This document shows positions 50,301 to 58,954 of a stretch of 64,000 bases of DNA, in pieces (the stretch's first letter is position 1; every line of letters starts with the position of its first letter). The DNA lies in NCBI RefSeq assembly GCF_032854445.1, contig NC_088300.1:70778984-70842983 (forward strand). Reading direction: 5' to 3'. Origin of the DNA: Liolophura sinensis (taxonomy: Eukaryota; Mollusca; Polyplacophora; Chitonida; Chitonidae). Under the pieces are notes generated by a model that was not told the DNA's origin, ran no database searches, and saw only the letters and a list, made by a program, of their open reading frames with translations. The position numbers were made by a program, and so were the translations under genes.

Positions 50301-53300
50301 AAGACACGATCTGAAACACAACGTAAAATACTTCATTTACTTGGCCATTTTTAAAAAGATTTTAAAACAGATTACATTAAACTATCAGTCATATTTTAAG
50401 ATAAATTTGTGTTATTCTGTATTACATGTATTTCACATTTCTTTGTATGCATATTTACCAATAAGACTACCATTAAAATGGCACTTTATATATTAACTAT
50501 TTTAAATTATTTTTAATTACAATTAGTCAATAGAATTTCCTTATATATTATATATGACCAACACAACACTTGTTTAAATTGACAACTACCTTATCCTAAG
50601 TTCACATTCCCCTGCCAGCCACACACTGAATTGGTTTACCGTAATTTGCTGGCCTTTTCGACCAGTAGGCGTCAAGCCACAGCTGTGTGACCATGAAATT
50701 AGCCTCTTTTCCATCGAATGATTGAATCTTGAAACGGTGCACGATTGTCTTCTCGACTCAACTGATGGCTAGACAAACATCACCACGGAGGTGCGGTGCA
50801 CATGCTTGGCGAGATGAAAGTAGTTCAGTGGGTACAGGCTTAACGCCTTTATTTTTATCCATGAATTAAATAGAAGAAAGTATCAAGCCACACTTGTTTA
50901 CATATGTGTAAATTCTGAAACTGTCTCAAAGCATGTTCCTGTCAAACTGTCAAGCTAACATACCACCACGTGGGTAGTGAAGAGCCTGTGCATTTTAATT
51001 AAGACTTTTTTTACTAAACCATTTCAACCAGGTGTATTACAATGATATTCACAACACTTACATGTAATCTATTCACGATGGGCAAAACAATTACCTAAAC
51101 AACAGGTGGTCGGATTGAGTCTCTGCTGTGACATGGGTAATTAAGAGAAGAAACATGTAATGTGGAGTCTAATTTCTGTAAGTGGGAGCAGCGCAGTGGC
51201 TTGTTTTCAATAATGTTGTGTTCAACCTAATGAAAGGACAAAAAAAAAAAGAAAAAACGAAAAGAAGCCCTCTTAAGCTGACCGTAAATTGACCTTGCGA
51301 CTGGGAGTAACTGGATTTTTGGCGACAGGAAGCAACTGGGATAATATGATCGGATGCTGCTTTTAGTTGATCTACGCGCACTATGAAAATGGCAATCAGA
51401 GAGTGGACTGATGAGGTGGAAAATAAGGTCATCGATCTTTGGAGGCTTAGCCCGTGCTTGTACGACACCTCTTGCAAGGCACAGACAAAGCATATAAGTA
51501 CATGGGGAGTGTAGAAAAGGTAGAATAAAGGGACAAGAGAATTTTCCAAGAAACCTTAAATTTGGAAAGCAAAGACAATGTAAAGGTATATTATGTTCTA
51601 TCAATAACATACACATACCATTTAAAGGGCTCCTGCCATCATAAACAGTCATGCGGCTAAAAGTATTTGGTCATAGTTGCCTCCAGTCTTCGTCGACCTA
51701 CGAGCAACAAAACTGAATCTGATCAGACGCCGTCAGTTGCTCATGATCGTGAGGTTTTGCCAAGCTTTTTGACTTAGGCGCTATGTGTAGGTCGACTGCA
51801 TCAAGTTGCGCCCAGTTGCTTACGGTTGCAAGTGTCGACTTTCTAAGTCGACCTACACCCTGCTTTAGAACCCATTAAAAATGGCGCGAGTGTATCCATG
51901 CACGTCACCCGCAACACACAACTAATTCTATCTCACCTCTGGTCGATCAGGTTACCCACAACAGACAACTAATTCTATCTCATACCTGGTCGATCAGGTA
52001 GGTCATCGTGTTTGTCATTGCCCGTAGTGAACAAATAATAGCACACGACAATGCGGCTCGGGAAAGGGGCCTACATTTTTGCCTTGCATGTTGACTGAGA
52101 CTGACTACTCAAAGCCTACGCCACCCTTTCATGGCGTGAGTGTATCCATGCACGTCACCGGCCAGTTGACAAGTGTCGACTTTCTAAGTCGACCTACACC
52201 CTGCTTTAGGATCCTTAAAAATAAAAGTCTGAGTCGGACCGATTACAGAGGGTCCATCAGGTTACCCGCAACAGACAACTAATTCTACCTCACCCCTGGG
52301 CGATCAGGTTACCCACAACAGACAACTAATTCCACCTAACACCTGGTCGATCAGGTTACCTGCAACAGACAACTAGTTCCACCTCACCCCTGGTCGATCA
52401 GGTTACCCACAACAGACAACTAGTTCTACCTCACACCTGGTCGATCAGGTTACCCGCAACAGACAATTAATTCTACCTAACACCTGGTCGATCAGGTTAC
52501 CTGCAACAGACAACAAGTTCTACCTCACACCTGGTCGATCAGGTTACCCGCAACAGACAACTAATTCTACCTAACCCCTGGTCGATCAGGTTACCTGCAA
52601 CAGACAACTAGTTCTACCTCACACCTGGTCGATCAGGTTACCCGCAACAGACAACTAATTCTACCTCACGTTCCATCGGCACACGTCACCAAGAATGTCC
52701 GAGGTCTGAGTAGAAATTTAGTCACACTAACATGTTTGTTGTACGTGCACGTGTGTTGTTGGTTTATTGCTCAAGGTGCTTCAGGTTAGCTTATATAATA
52801 AATTAAGTTGTGTAATAGGCTAATACAGTGTTTCGTGGTCGATTGCCTGTAGAGAACAAATAATAGCACACCACAATGTGGTTCGGGAAAGGGGCCTACA
52901 TTTTGCCTTGCATGTTGACAGACTGACCATTCAAAGCCTACGCCGCTCTTTCATGGTGAGAATGTGTCCATGTACATCGCCGGTCAGTTGACAAGTGTCG
53001 ACTTTCTATATTATCTAGTTATATGGGTGAAAACCATCAACCACCCGCGGTGCGCTATTCAACTTCTCTGATCAGATTCCCCTACAGCCCTTGACTCTGT
53101 TTTATCAACTCTCTCTCAAGCATTCCGACCATGAGTGTTGTTCAGCTGGTCTAAAGGTCAACAAATTTTTATCGGTACACAGAAATCGTGATATCATCTA
53201 CATGTATTTTCAACCAGATTCAGTCAGATGCAATTTCAAATATACTTATTTCATATCTTAACCATGCCAAATGTTTTAAACAGGCTATTGGAAAGAAAAC

Positions 53301-54136
53301 CCTTAAAGAAGGGACACAAGTAACATGAACATATATATTTAATCCACAAGGATTATCCATACCAAATGTATAGGAGGCAGCACTATGTCCTTTCTCGTCC
53401 AACTGAGATACAGTGTTATCCTGGACCTGCCATCTGCTCTGACCTTGTTCACTCTGGCGCTCCCTACAACACAATCAATGGCGTTCGCACATGTACAGGA
53501 TTCTCATAACTGCTTGTGTCATCATGCTGTACATTAAACAGATCATTTTCTAGTAACTAAGTGGCAAACTTTCCCCTCAGGCTATTCATCTCTCTGCAGC
53601 GGACCAACATGTCTTATACTTAACTACAACACTGTAGAAGCGTGTTGATCCACCAATAAGCTTAGGATAAAGCAAAAGCAAAAATACTCCAAAAAAACCC
53701 CCAGAAGTCACATATTTGACTTCAGTATATCAACAGAATTATATTTGTCAACTTCAGGATTTCGTATCCCGAAGATGACAAATAAAATTTTGTTGAAATA
53801 TTGAAACACCAAATATGACACTTCTCACTTTTTACAGAGTATCTAAGCTTTTGCATTATACTACATTTTAGAATTATAGAATAGTGCTGTGTAACTTTCC
53901 TGTTCATTGATAAAGCATAACATTTTTGAATATACATGTACACTGACTTATTTTTTGCCTTTAAAAATGTGAAAACAATTACAAACCTACCCTATGTCCT
54001 CCAACAAACCTCAGCTGAACACATGAAGCATTTTACAAACTAGGGGATACCTGTGTATTTTTGTAACTGTAGATTTTTTTCCTTACCTTTGAATTAAGGG
54101 GCGCATACGAATGGCAACCTTAATGCCATCCGACAT
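17331..54136 (-). CDS. CENPE: CENP-E-like kinesin-7 motor, 35 coding exons, about 3,910 residues
   Basis: Minus-strand exons: 54136-54087, 53463-53363, 50310-50221, 49676-49558, 49140-49030, 48707-48623, 48236-48169, 47810-47739, 47033-46903, 45238-45103, 44553-44434, 43928-43779, 43442-43349, 42859-42652, 41833-41803, 39427-39297, 38682-38565, 38060-37908, 36959-36709, 34971-34917, 34280-26070, 25622-25590, 24889-24821, 24309-24258, 22960-22860, 22331-22299, 21657-21589, 21308-21257, 20600-20462, 20293-20193, 19752-19506, 18897-18824, 18448-18358, 17890-17811, 17437-17331. The sum is 11,733 nt, in frame throughout. The motor (residues 1-330) has the P-loop GQTSSGKT (87-94), switch I NEKSSRSH (196-203), switch II DLAGSE (236-241) and [16 protein letters not shown]. 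After the neck comes RRETWCPG, close to the CENP-E RRVTWC motif. A coiled-coil stalk of about 3,000 residues follows, then a basic Ser/Thr-rich tail ending in CQQQ. CENP-E carries chromosomes to microtubule plus ends at kinetochores. The order of the duplicated 3' exons is the least certain part. Confidence 0.88.
19506..22960 (-). other. Kinesin 3' exon block A (intact copy of a tandem duplication)
   Basis: The first six exons here correspond one to one with block B (23.1-26.2 kb): [18 protein letters not shown]...MMSYLNRQ (22960-22860), [11 protein letters not shown] (22331-22299), [13 protein letters not shown] (21657-21589), [17 protein letters not shown] (21308-21257), [14 protein letters not shown] (20600-20462) and [13 protein letters not shown] (20293-20193). 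All are open with good splice sites. The exon at 19752-19506 is unique. Confidence 0.75.
23120..23220 (-). pseudogene. Disabled duplicate exon (copy of 20293-20193)
   Basis: It reads [19 protein letters not shown] in register with the intact copy. A one-base insertion in the run near 23165 then shifts the frame to a stop a few codons later. Flanking splice motifs persist. Skipping it together with the neighbouring dead exon keeps the kinesin frame (lengths 101 and about 139 in the intact copies add to 240, a multiple of three). Confidence 0.7.
23735..23862 (-). pseudogene. Disabled duplicate exon (copy of 20600-20462)
   Basis: It reads [36 protein letters not shown] and ends LKLYE. The intact copy has TATGAGAAAAG then a GT donor; this copy has TATGAG followed by an in-frame TAG, and the donor is lost. 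A GC-type donor-like AAG|GCAAGT lies inside it, but the partner exon is also broken. It is probably skipped. Confidence 0.65.
24475..24630 (+). mobile_element. SINE family 1, 3' half, in a kinesin intron
   Basis: 'ggatggtcgtgggttccccc' with a 17-C run, 'cataatgctggctgctgtag', 'gtgaaatattcttgaggtac' and an AATAAATAAATAAA tail. It is antisense to the host gene. Confidence 0.8.
25254..25516 (+). mobile_element. SINE family 1, full-length reference copy with target-site duplication
   Basis: It has a tRNA-like head with box A (TGGCTCAGTTGG, about 25263) and box B (GAGTTCAAGTCC, about 25332). The middle reads ggtctgccggcaacctgcgg, and the 3' block gtcgtataagtgaaattttc, ttgagtacggcgtaaaatac, with (AATA)n. 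TATTTACAT flanks it on both sides (25242-25250 and 25517-25525). It is the best-preserved copy in the window. Confidence 0.88.
26070..34280 (-). other. Giant 8.2-kb kinesin exon (coiled-coil stalk)
   Basis: One uninterrupted frame of 2,737 codons runs between an acceptor (gttgtAG, ending 34281) and a donor (GTAGGG, starting 26069). It encodes residues of about 759-3,495. The composition is Glu, Lys, Leu, Gln, Ser-rich with heptad character. The central third is a repeat array. The frame after the donor runs on about 60 codons into the intron before a stop, so the tail of the raw open frame is not protein. The methionine at 34229-34227 is not a start; the frame continues upstream to the acceptor. 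Confidence 0.92.
28720..31500 (-). repeat. 144-bp coding tandem repeat, about 19 units (48 residues each)
   Basis: Each unit reads approximately [20 protein letters not shown], then [20 protein letters not shown] and PQAEDSSD. Units differ at only a few positions (Thr/Ala after the first NK, Ser/Ala before QYDEL, Gln/Arg before EP, Val/Ala before EDS), and these variants are shuffled along the array, as expected from unequal crossing over or gene conversion. Diverged units continue on the C-terminal side to about 28,100. It covers residues of about 1,685-2,612. Confidence 0.93.
35985..36735 (-). repeat. 42-bp minisatellite that multiplies a splice donor, about 17 copies
   Basis: On the minus strand each unit reads GGCAATCTGGGTGTGTCTGT, then GTAAGTAGCAGTGGGACATG and AC. 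The first unit contains the last 20 coding bases and the real donor (36708) of the exon 36959-36709. Most later units keep GTAAGT and a few have GTTAAT. The array fills the first 0.7 kb of the intron. Confidence 0.9.
37056..37240 (-). mobile_element. SINE family 1 in a kinesin intron
   Basis: 'gattggtgttttacgccgta', 'ctcaagaatatttcacttat', 'cggcggccggcattatggtg' and 'gattgctggcagaccttccc': a well-preserved 3' two thirds in the same orientation as the host gene. Confidence 0.85.
39085..39300 (-). repeat. 24-bp tandem repeat carrying extra splice donors
   Basis: The sequence ACCTGTAAGT (minus strand) occurs at the true donor of exon 39427-39297 and again at 39276-39267, 39136-39127 and 39112-39103. 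The spacing is 24 bp within each pair, and degenerate copies lie between. The unit resembles GAAAGTCNGTGACCTGTAAG plus TTGT. Confidence 0.82.
39914..41356. mobile_element. Non-autonomous DNA transposon, 1,443 bp, with a nested second element
   Basis: The terminal inverted repeats are imperfect: CAGGGCTCATACAGCC at the left against CAGGGTGCGCACAGTCC at the right (reverse complement). The target-site duplication is CCCTA. Subterminal copies of 'ttcaaggagttttcaag' and 'ttgaaaatga' add inverted symmetry. No transposase was recognised. Inside is another element with its own termini (40194-41170). Confidence 0.72.
40194..41170. mobile_element. Nested inner element, 977 bp, CAGGGCTTCC termini
   Basis: The left end CAGGGCTTCCTCTGG and the right end (reverse complement) CAGGGCTTCCGCTGG match at 14 of 15. 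The flanking target duplication is unclear. Its centre (40704-40838) is a long imperfect hairpin. No transposase frame was seen, so it is probably a MITE-like element. Confidence 0.6.
41985..42600. repeat. 33-bp minisatellite in a kinesin intron, about 18 copies
   Basis: The plus-strand unit is approximately gggagcaatcatccaggaag plus ctggttgtgtgat, with a variant holding 'tgtttatggg'. It begins about 50 bp inside the intron after exon 42859-42652 and contains no splice signals. The open frames through it exist because the period is a multiple of three. Confidence 0.88.
43985..44195 (-). mobile_element. SINE family 1, near full length, in a kinesin intron
   Basis: Minus strand. The 3' block ('caagaatatttcacttatgt', 'gtggccagcattatagtggg'), the middle ('ccagcatgacttgacttgaa') and a tRNA-like head with box A near 44180 ('tggtcttgtggttagtacgc') are present. 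Confidence 0.75.
45374..45403 (+). repeat. (TATG)n microsatellite
   Basis: About seven imperfect tetranucleotide units in a kinesin intron. Confidence 0.8.
45600..45715 (-). mobile_element. Possible fragment of a further tRNA-derived SINE
   Basis: 'cagtgctgaacgtcaagtga', 'agaatttggtatgacccaac' and 'gctctaaccagttggccacc' look like the minus strand of a tRNA-headed element. The head resembles family 2 only in outline. Confidence 0.35.
46790..46842. repeat. (ATATAC)n microsatellite
   Basis: Alternating TATATACA units, close to the donor of exon 47033-46903. Confidence 0.85.
51384..51500 (+). pseudogene. Possible MADF-domain fragment of a Harbinger-like transposon
   Basis: A frame from 51384 reads [15 protein letters not shown] and [14 protein letters not shown], then stops. 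The pattern (W-x(3)-[VE]-x-[KLI]-[IL]-[ED]-LW...PCLYD) is like the first helix and the PxLWD motif of MADF/Myb-like domains that accompany PIF/Harbinger transposases. The frame is broken after about 45 codons. It lies in intron 2 of the kinesin, opposite strand. Confidence 0.35.
51830..53015. repeat. Complex duplicated region with a 47-bp minisatellite
   Basis: At 52253-52672 about nine tandem 47-bp units (ctggtcgatcaggttacccg plus caacagacaactaattctac plus ctcacac) are present, with one stray pair at 51938-51997. Around the array a module of about 170 bp ('gaacaaataatagcacac', 'gggaaaggggcctacatttt', 'agttgacaagtgtcgacttt') occurs at 52027-52205 and again at 52854-53013, and part of it ('agtgtcgactttctaagtcg') at 51832. 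All of it is in kinesin intron 2. Confidence 0.8.
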
Positions 54137-54540
54137 TTTTTACCTTTTTCCAGTCACATTAACCTAAAAGGATACAAAAAAAATTAAATAAATTAAAACA
54201 TAGCTTTAGTATGAACTTTCGTGCGTGATTTAGTTCTTGGAAAATCTAAACATCTGACTTTTTCCAGGAAGGTTGTGATTGTAAAAGTTTGTTATAATAT
54301 AAAATAAAGTAATAGGGGAAAGGCAAATGCCTGACAGCAGAACACCATTTTATTGATACCAATTGGTCCTTTTTCAACTCATCATAACATCATCTCATTG
54401 CACATAGCACAACTTCACAGAAGAAAATGTTACATTATAGACATTGTGCTAAAATCATTTTTGACATAAATACTTGAGGTGGTACTTCACACCAGCACCA
54501 CTTCAAAATATACCTCAAGCACATTATTTAATTGATTTTC
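54137..54540 (-). promoter_or_regulatory. Upstream region of the kinesin gene
   Basis: The minus-strand ATG at 54136-54134 is followed by [13 protein letters not shown], the usual opening strand of a kinesin motor. No TATA box or clear initiator is visible in the first 200 bp. The sequence is AT-rich, and the 5' UTR start cannot be placed. Confidence 0.3.
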
Positions 54541-57500
54541 TCTACATCACATTTTACTATTACTGATCATAATGCTGAAGATATTTCCCCAATGACATGC
54601 TTTGGTAGTGATCCACATCATATCAGGCATCCCCCTCGACACACTATCAAGAGTAGATGATTTCAGGATTGAATGTAAAATATTGCTTCTGGAGAACACC
54701 CATGCTGCCAATTTCCCAAACTTGCCTAGAGCATGGATAAGTAGAGTAAAGATCATTTTTGAGGCCGGCAATCTCCTAAGGGGTGAAGGTGACTCTGCCA
54801 AAGTAGTAGTGCGCATGTATCTGTGCAGGAGACATGAGAATAGTGCCTGAAGTGCGAGTTAGCAGAACTCTGACACTACTCCAAGAAAACCAAATAGAAC
54901 ATTGTGTAGCTCTACCCCTTAGTGTTAGCCAAGATGTAGGGCTGACAAAATTTATCTTGTTGACAGTTGACTATCTGCTGTTGAATGGTCTCTTTGACAA
55001 TGAACAGATAACCGCACCCACTGTGGCAGCTTGAAATGGATCATTTGCATACCCGCTTTCTCCTTTTCCCTGAAATCTTGTGAATGTATTGCAGAGCCTG
55101 ACTTGCTGCTGTTCTCAAAATGGATCGATACGCTGAAGCAACAGAATGATGCTCAGACGACATCAATTCGTACATCCAAATGAGTGTGTAAAGACCTATT
55201 ATTTTGTTAAATACTTGGAACAAATTTATAGTCATTCATAAACGATAGATTTCTGACATAGACAGAGCAGCTGTCAGGCAAACAGCAGAGTTATTACGCT
55301 GTTTCCAGACTACACTTGTATGGACTCCCTAGTATTCAAGCAGATGAATGGGACCATTTGTTTAAGAGATCTGGTCCCAGGATCATGAAGCAACTTCAGT
55401 ATTAAGCAACTTCACAACTTAAGTCAACATTTCAAATTACCTTAAAATTGTTATTTCTCATGTAACAAGGTCAAAATATTGCTTGACAACGTAAATTCTG
55501 GATAACTTATTCACATGCACATTCACATGCACATTCAACCCTTACCATGTTCATCTGTCTAAAAACCACAAAGACGTCTAAAAACCACATTTTAGTGTAA
55601 GACCTGTTTGTCTGCCGTATAATCACCTGCAAGGCTATCTTACATTGTCGGGTGGACACGTGACTACCTTTTGGGGAAACAAGTATTAAATGTATGCTGG
55701 ACAAAAAAATGCAAATGCTCTGGTGGGTTTTCACAAATGCCACAACCTGAGATTCTAAATTACCTGGGTGAAACGTATGGACAAAGACTGGCTATGATCT
55801 TGGTAAAACACTGCTTGGCTGTCTTGGAAGGAATGGGGCTAAAACCAAGTTGAGGTTTGGAGGTCATATGACCTCTTACCCCTTCTCCTCAGCCCACGGG
55901 CACTCCCCACAAGCATTAGGCCTGGTTACTGATGTGTCCAGGTTACTGATGTGTCCAGCTTACTGGTGAACATCCAGAGCAGATATGGCCTAGAGATTCG
56001 GGCAAATCTGACCTGGGGGTTTACACTAGCAGAACACCTTGAGTGGTGTAGTGGTATAACCAACCGGCTACAGACCCGACAGGCTGTCTGATGGAAGTTC
56101 GAATTCAAAGCATTTCACAACAAAATATGGAAATCCTTTCAAAAATGTAAGAGCCGTGAATAATAAAAAGGCAGAAATCTCATATGTAACGGTGACATAT
56201 GACAGAATCTAGAATGATACACATCTTATTTACGCTGTTTTTCTTCGTATACAAATTAAACATCTCGCCATTCAATTTTAACCAATTAAAAAACAGTTAA
56301 AGCACATGATCGTGGAAAAAAAATGACGTCAGAATGCACATGGAATTCAATATGTAAATATTACCCTCGTCTTTACAACTCTCATCAAATTTAATGATTG
56401 AAGTTTTGACTTACATGTAAGTCTGAGATTGCTCCCGTGATTTCTGAGTCAGGGACTAATATAACATCTTCTATGTTATGTAATGTAGCAGGTCGTATGG
56501 CATTATCACTGATAAACGTGAATTCAGGGCGCTCTGCGTACATGCTGTTATACCAGGCAGGCGATTTTGAAATTCAGTTGAAGTTGACCAGTAACTGATG
56601 TTGTTGTTGTTTCAAACTGACGTTCAAATGGTCCGAAGTTAAACAAATACAGTACTTACGATTTTCACATGAATTTATCAATGTATATATTATATGATCA
56701 CTGGTAACAACAAATGGACATGGACATGTAAAGAATTTCCATCTTTGACAAAACTCCTCACATTTTATCCCCTTCTATACAGCAACTAACTCCGCGAGAA
56801 CTTGAATGGTCTTCAAAATGCGCGCGTCCAGCTCAAATGGTGTAGTGCTCGGGAGAGCTCGGCGGAACTTCGGTCACTTCCGTCAGTGAAATTGGCTTAA
56901 CTGGCTTACCTCCCTTACATAACGAGTCTGGACAACCAGCCAGTGGAACAGCAAAATCATTCAAAAGAAGGGTGGGGTGGGATTTAGCGTGGAGCATACA
57001 GATTACTCGCATGTACCACTCCACACTGTATTCAGATGAGGGCCACTCTTTTTCCTGAAGAACGTTCTTACCTAAAAGCTATGTTTTTCCTTATTCATGC
57101 TAAAATCCTATTCAACGCCTGGTTAGGGTTAAATTTGGTTTGTTTTCACCTCCAGGACTACTCAAGTGACAAAGGAGCGTGCAGATGAGTGCGGTGTAGC
57201 TATGCTATCTCTTTGAAACTATGACTATTATCGCACTGGGTGAACGACGACCTGTGTTAAGATTTTCTAATAATATATATATTACAGTTAATTTTAGAAT
57301 TGTTGCGGTATTTTGGCAATTTTAGGTAACTCTCTTCAGTTTTAGGCACTGGCACTCAACCACAATCAGGAGTTGCCAATGGAGGCGTGTTTGGCACAGG
57401 AACAATGCTTTAGTCAATAACCCCACTCTGACTCCCCCCCCACCCCACGCCCCCCACCCCCAAATCTTCAAATGCCTAGGGGCTGGAGAACAATGGGCAG

Positions 57501-57630
57501 AGCGTTGAAAAGTCATCACATGTAAGCAAAAGCCAACAGTCTGTCTCTGGCTGATAATCAATTGTTGAGACATGTAAACACTGTGTGTACATTTCAGTTA
57601 TGAATCGCATTTGATTTAATTTGTTTGCTG
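54541..57630. other. Intergenic DNA between the kinesin and CWF19L1, unrecognised
   Basis: The open frames are short (the longest about 89 codons, 54547-54816 minus) with no recognisable domain. A tRNA-like stretch at 56037-56110 has box-A- and box-B-like motifs ('tggtgtagtgg', 'agttcgaattc') but does not fold as a tRNA. A C-rich tract lies at 57436-57462. Confidence 0.35.
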
Positions 57631-57639
57631 TTCAACAAG

Positions 57640-57860
57640 GCCGAGGTGGTTAGCATCCCAGCCTGGCGCAATGACCCAGGAGCTACCTCTCACCAATGCA
57701 GTCACTGTGAGTTAAGTCCAGCTCATACTGGCTTCCTCTCAGGCCATTTGTGGAAAAGTCTGTTCAACCCTCTTTCCTCCCACCATATCAGTGGCTACTG
57801 TTGTATGAGTGAAATATTCTTGAGTACGGTGTAAAAGAGCTATCAGATAAATAAATCAAA
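57640..57860 (+). mobile_element. SINE family 1, near full length
   Basis: The head 'aaggccgaggtggttagcat', box-B-like 'gtgagttaagtcc', 'tgagtgaaatattcttgagt', 'acggtgtaaaagagc' and the tail AGATAAATAAATC. Confidence 0.78.
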
Positions 57861-57984
57861 GTGCTGTTTAACACAGTTCACAGCTCAAGAATTTCCGACT
57901 TCTGTCACAGTGGTCAAGAAATCCGGAGTGTCCGAGTAAACCACTGCCATTCGATCTGAAAACTTCCAGACTTCCAACATGCGA

Positions 57985-58090
57985 GGGAGCGAGCGCTTAG
58001 AGTTTAATGTCATACTTATAAATTTTTCAGTCATATGACGATGAAGGAATGCAAGTAACGTGCCTTCTTGTTGCAAGACGGATTCGCTCT
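57985..58090 (-). mobile_element. SINE family 2 fragment
   Basis: 'gagcgagcgcttagagttta', 'tcagtcatatgacgatgaag' and 'cttgttgcaagacggatt' match the 3' part of family 2. Confidence 0.6.
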
Positions 58091-58099
58091 GCTGTAAGT

Positions 58100-58954
58100 G
58101 AACTGTCCACTTGGGATGAAAAGAGCACTGTTTATATGCCTAACACAAATATAACTGCTTGAAAATTGTCAGTGTTGTTATGGCAACACCCATTTTATTT
58201 TTTGTTTTATGGGCAGCTGAAACTAGAAATCAAAACATGAAATAAAAGTAAAACTGAAAATCCAACTTTTTATTTTGCTCGATGTTGATGTTTTAAAGAT
58301 ATTCTGTGTTTATCACAGCTTTCGATCATGTAAATATGATTATAACAGGAAAAAAAGGACAGATAGTCCACATTTCCCAAATTATACGAATTTCAAGTTT
58401 TATTTTCTTACCCTATTCCAACGCTGAAAAAAAGATTTATTCTGCCCGTAAAAACAATTTAAATTGGTGTGGCCTAAAGTAAAAAGGACAACAACAACAA
58501 AAAAATTTGATTTAGTTTTGTCATATTTTTTATTACAAATTTCGTGTGTATAAGATATGTACAATGTAAGATATGCACATGAATGAGGAGACTGAAAATG
58601 ATGTGATAAAAATATATTTACACAAATCTTACAATTTCAGTGACAGTGTTTAAAATAAGTCCCAGAAACAACTTAAAAAGTATTCAAGTGAAAATGAATT
58701 ATTAAGACTTGACAATATATTTGCTTATGATAGATACAGCATGTTCTTTGAAATATCTTCTTAAAAATACCTTTTTTCATAAAAAAAAAATATTATGTTA
58801 AAAGCATATTAAGAAGATGGTACATAAAAAGATGGAATAATATCATTAAGAGTCATACATGAGATAAATAAAAAAAAAGTGTGCTAAAACATCAATGAAA
58901 CATAAATCATCAAATGCACATCTTAACAAGTATTTACAATTACAACAACTATCC
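58100..58954 (-). other. Probable 3' UTR and downstream region of CWF19L1
   Basis: AT-rich, no protein. A minus-strand AATAAA at 58534-58529 would give a 3' UTR of about 420 nt after the stop at 58957-58955. Confidence 0.45.

Noticed and set aside
56037-56110. Possible tRNA gene with TGGTGTAGTGG and AGTTCGAATTC
   Set aside because: The acceptor and anticodon stems do not pair. It is at best a tRNA-derived relic.
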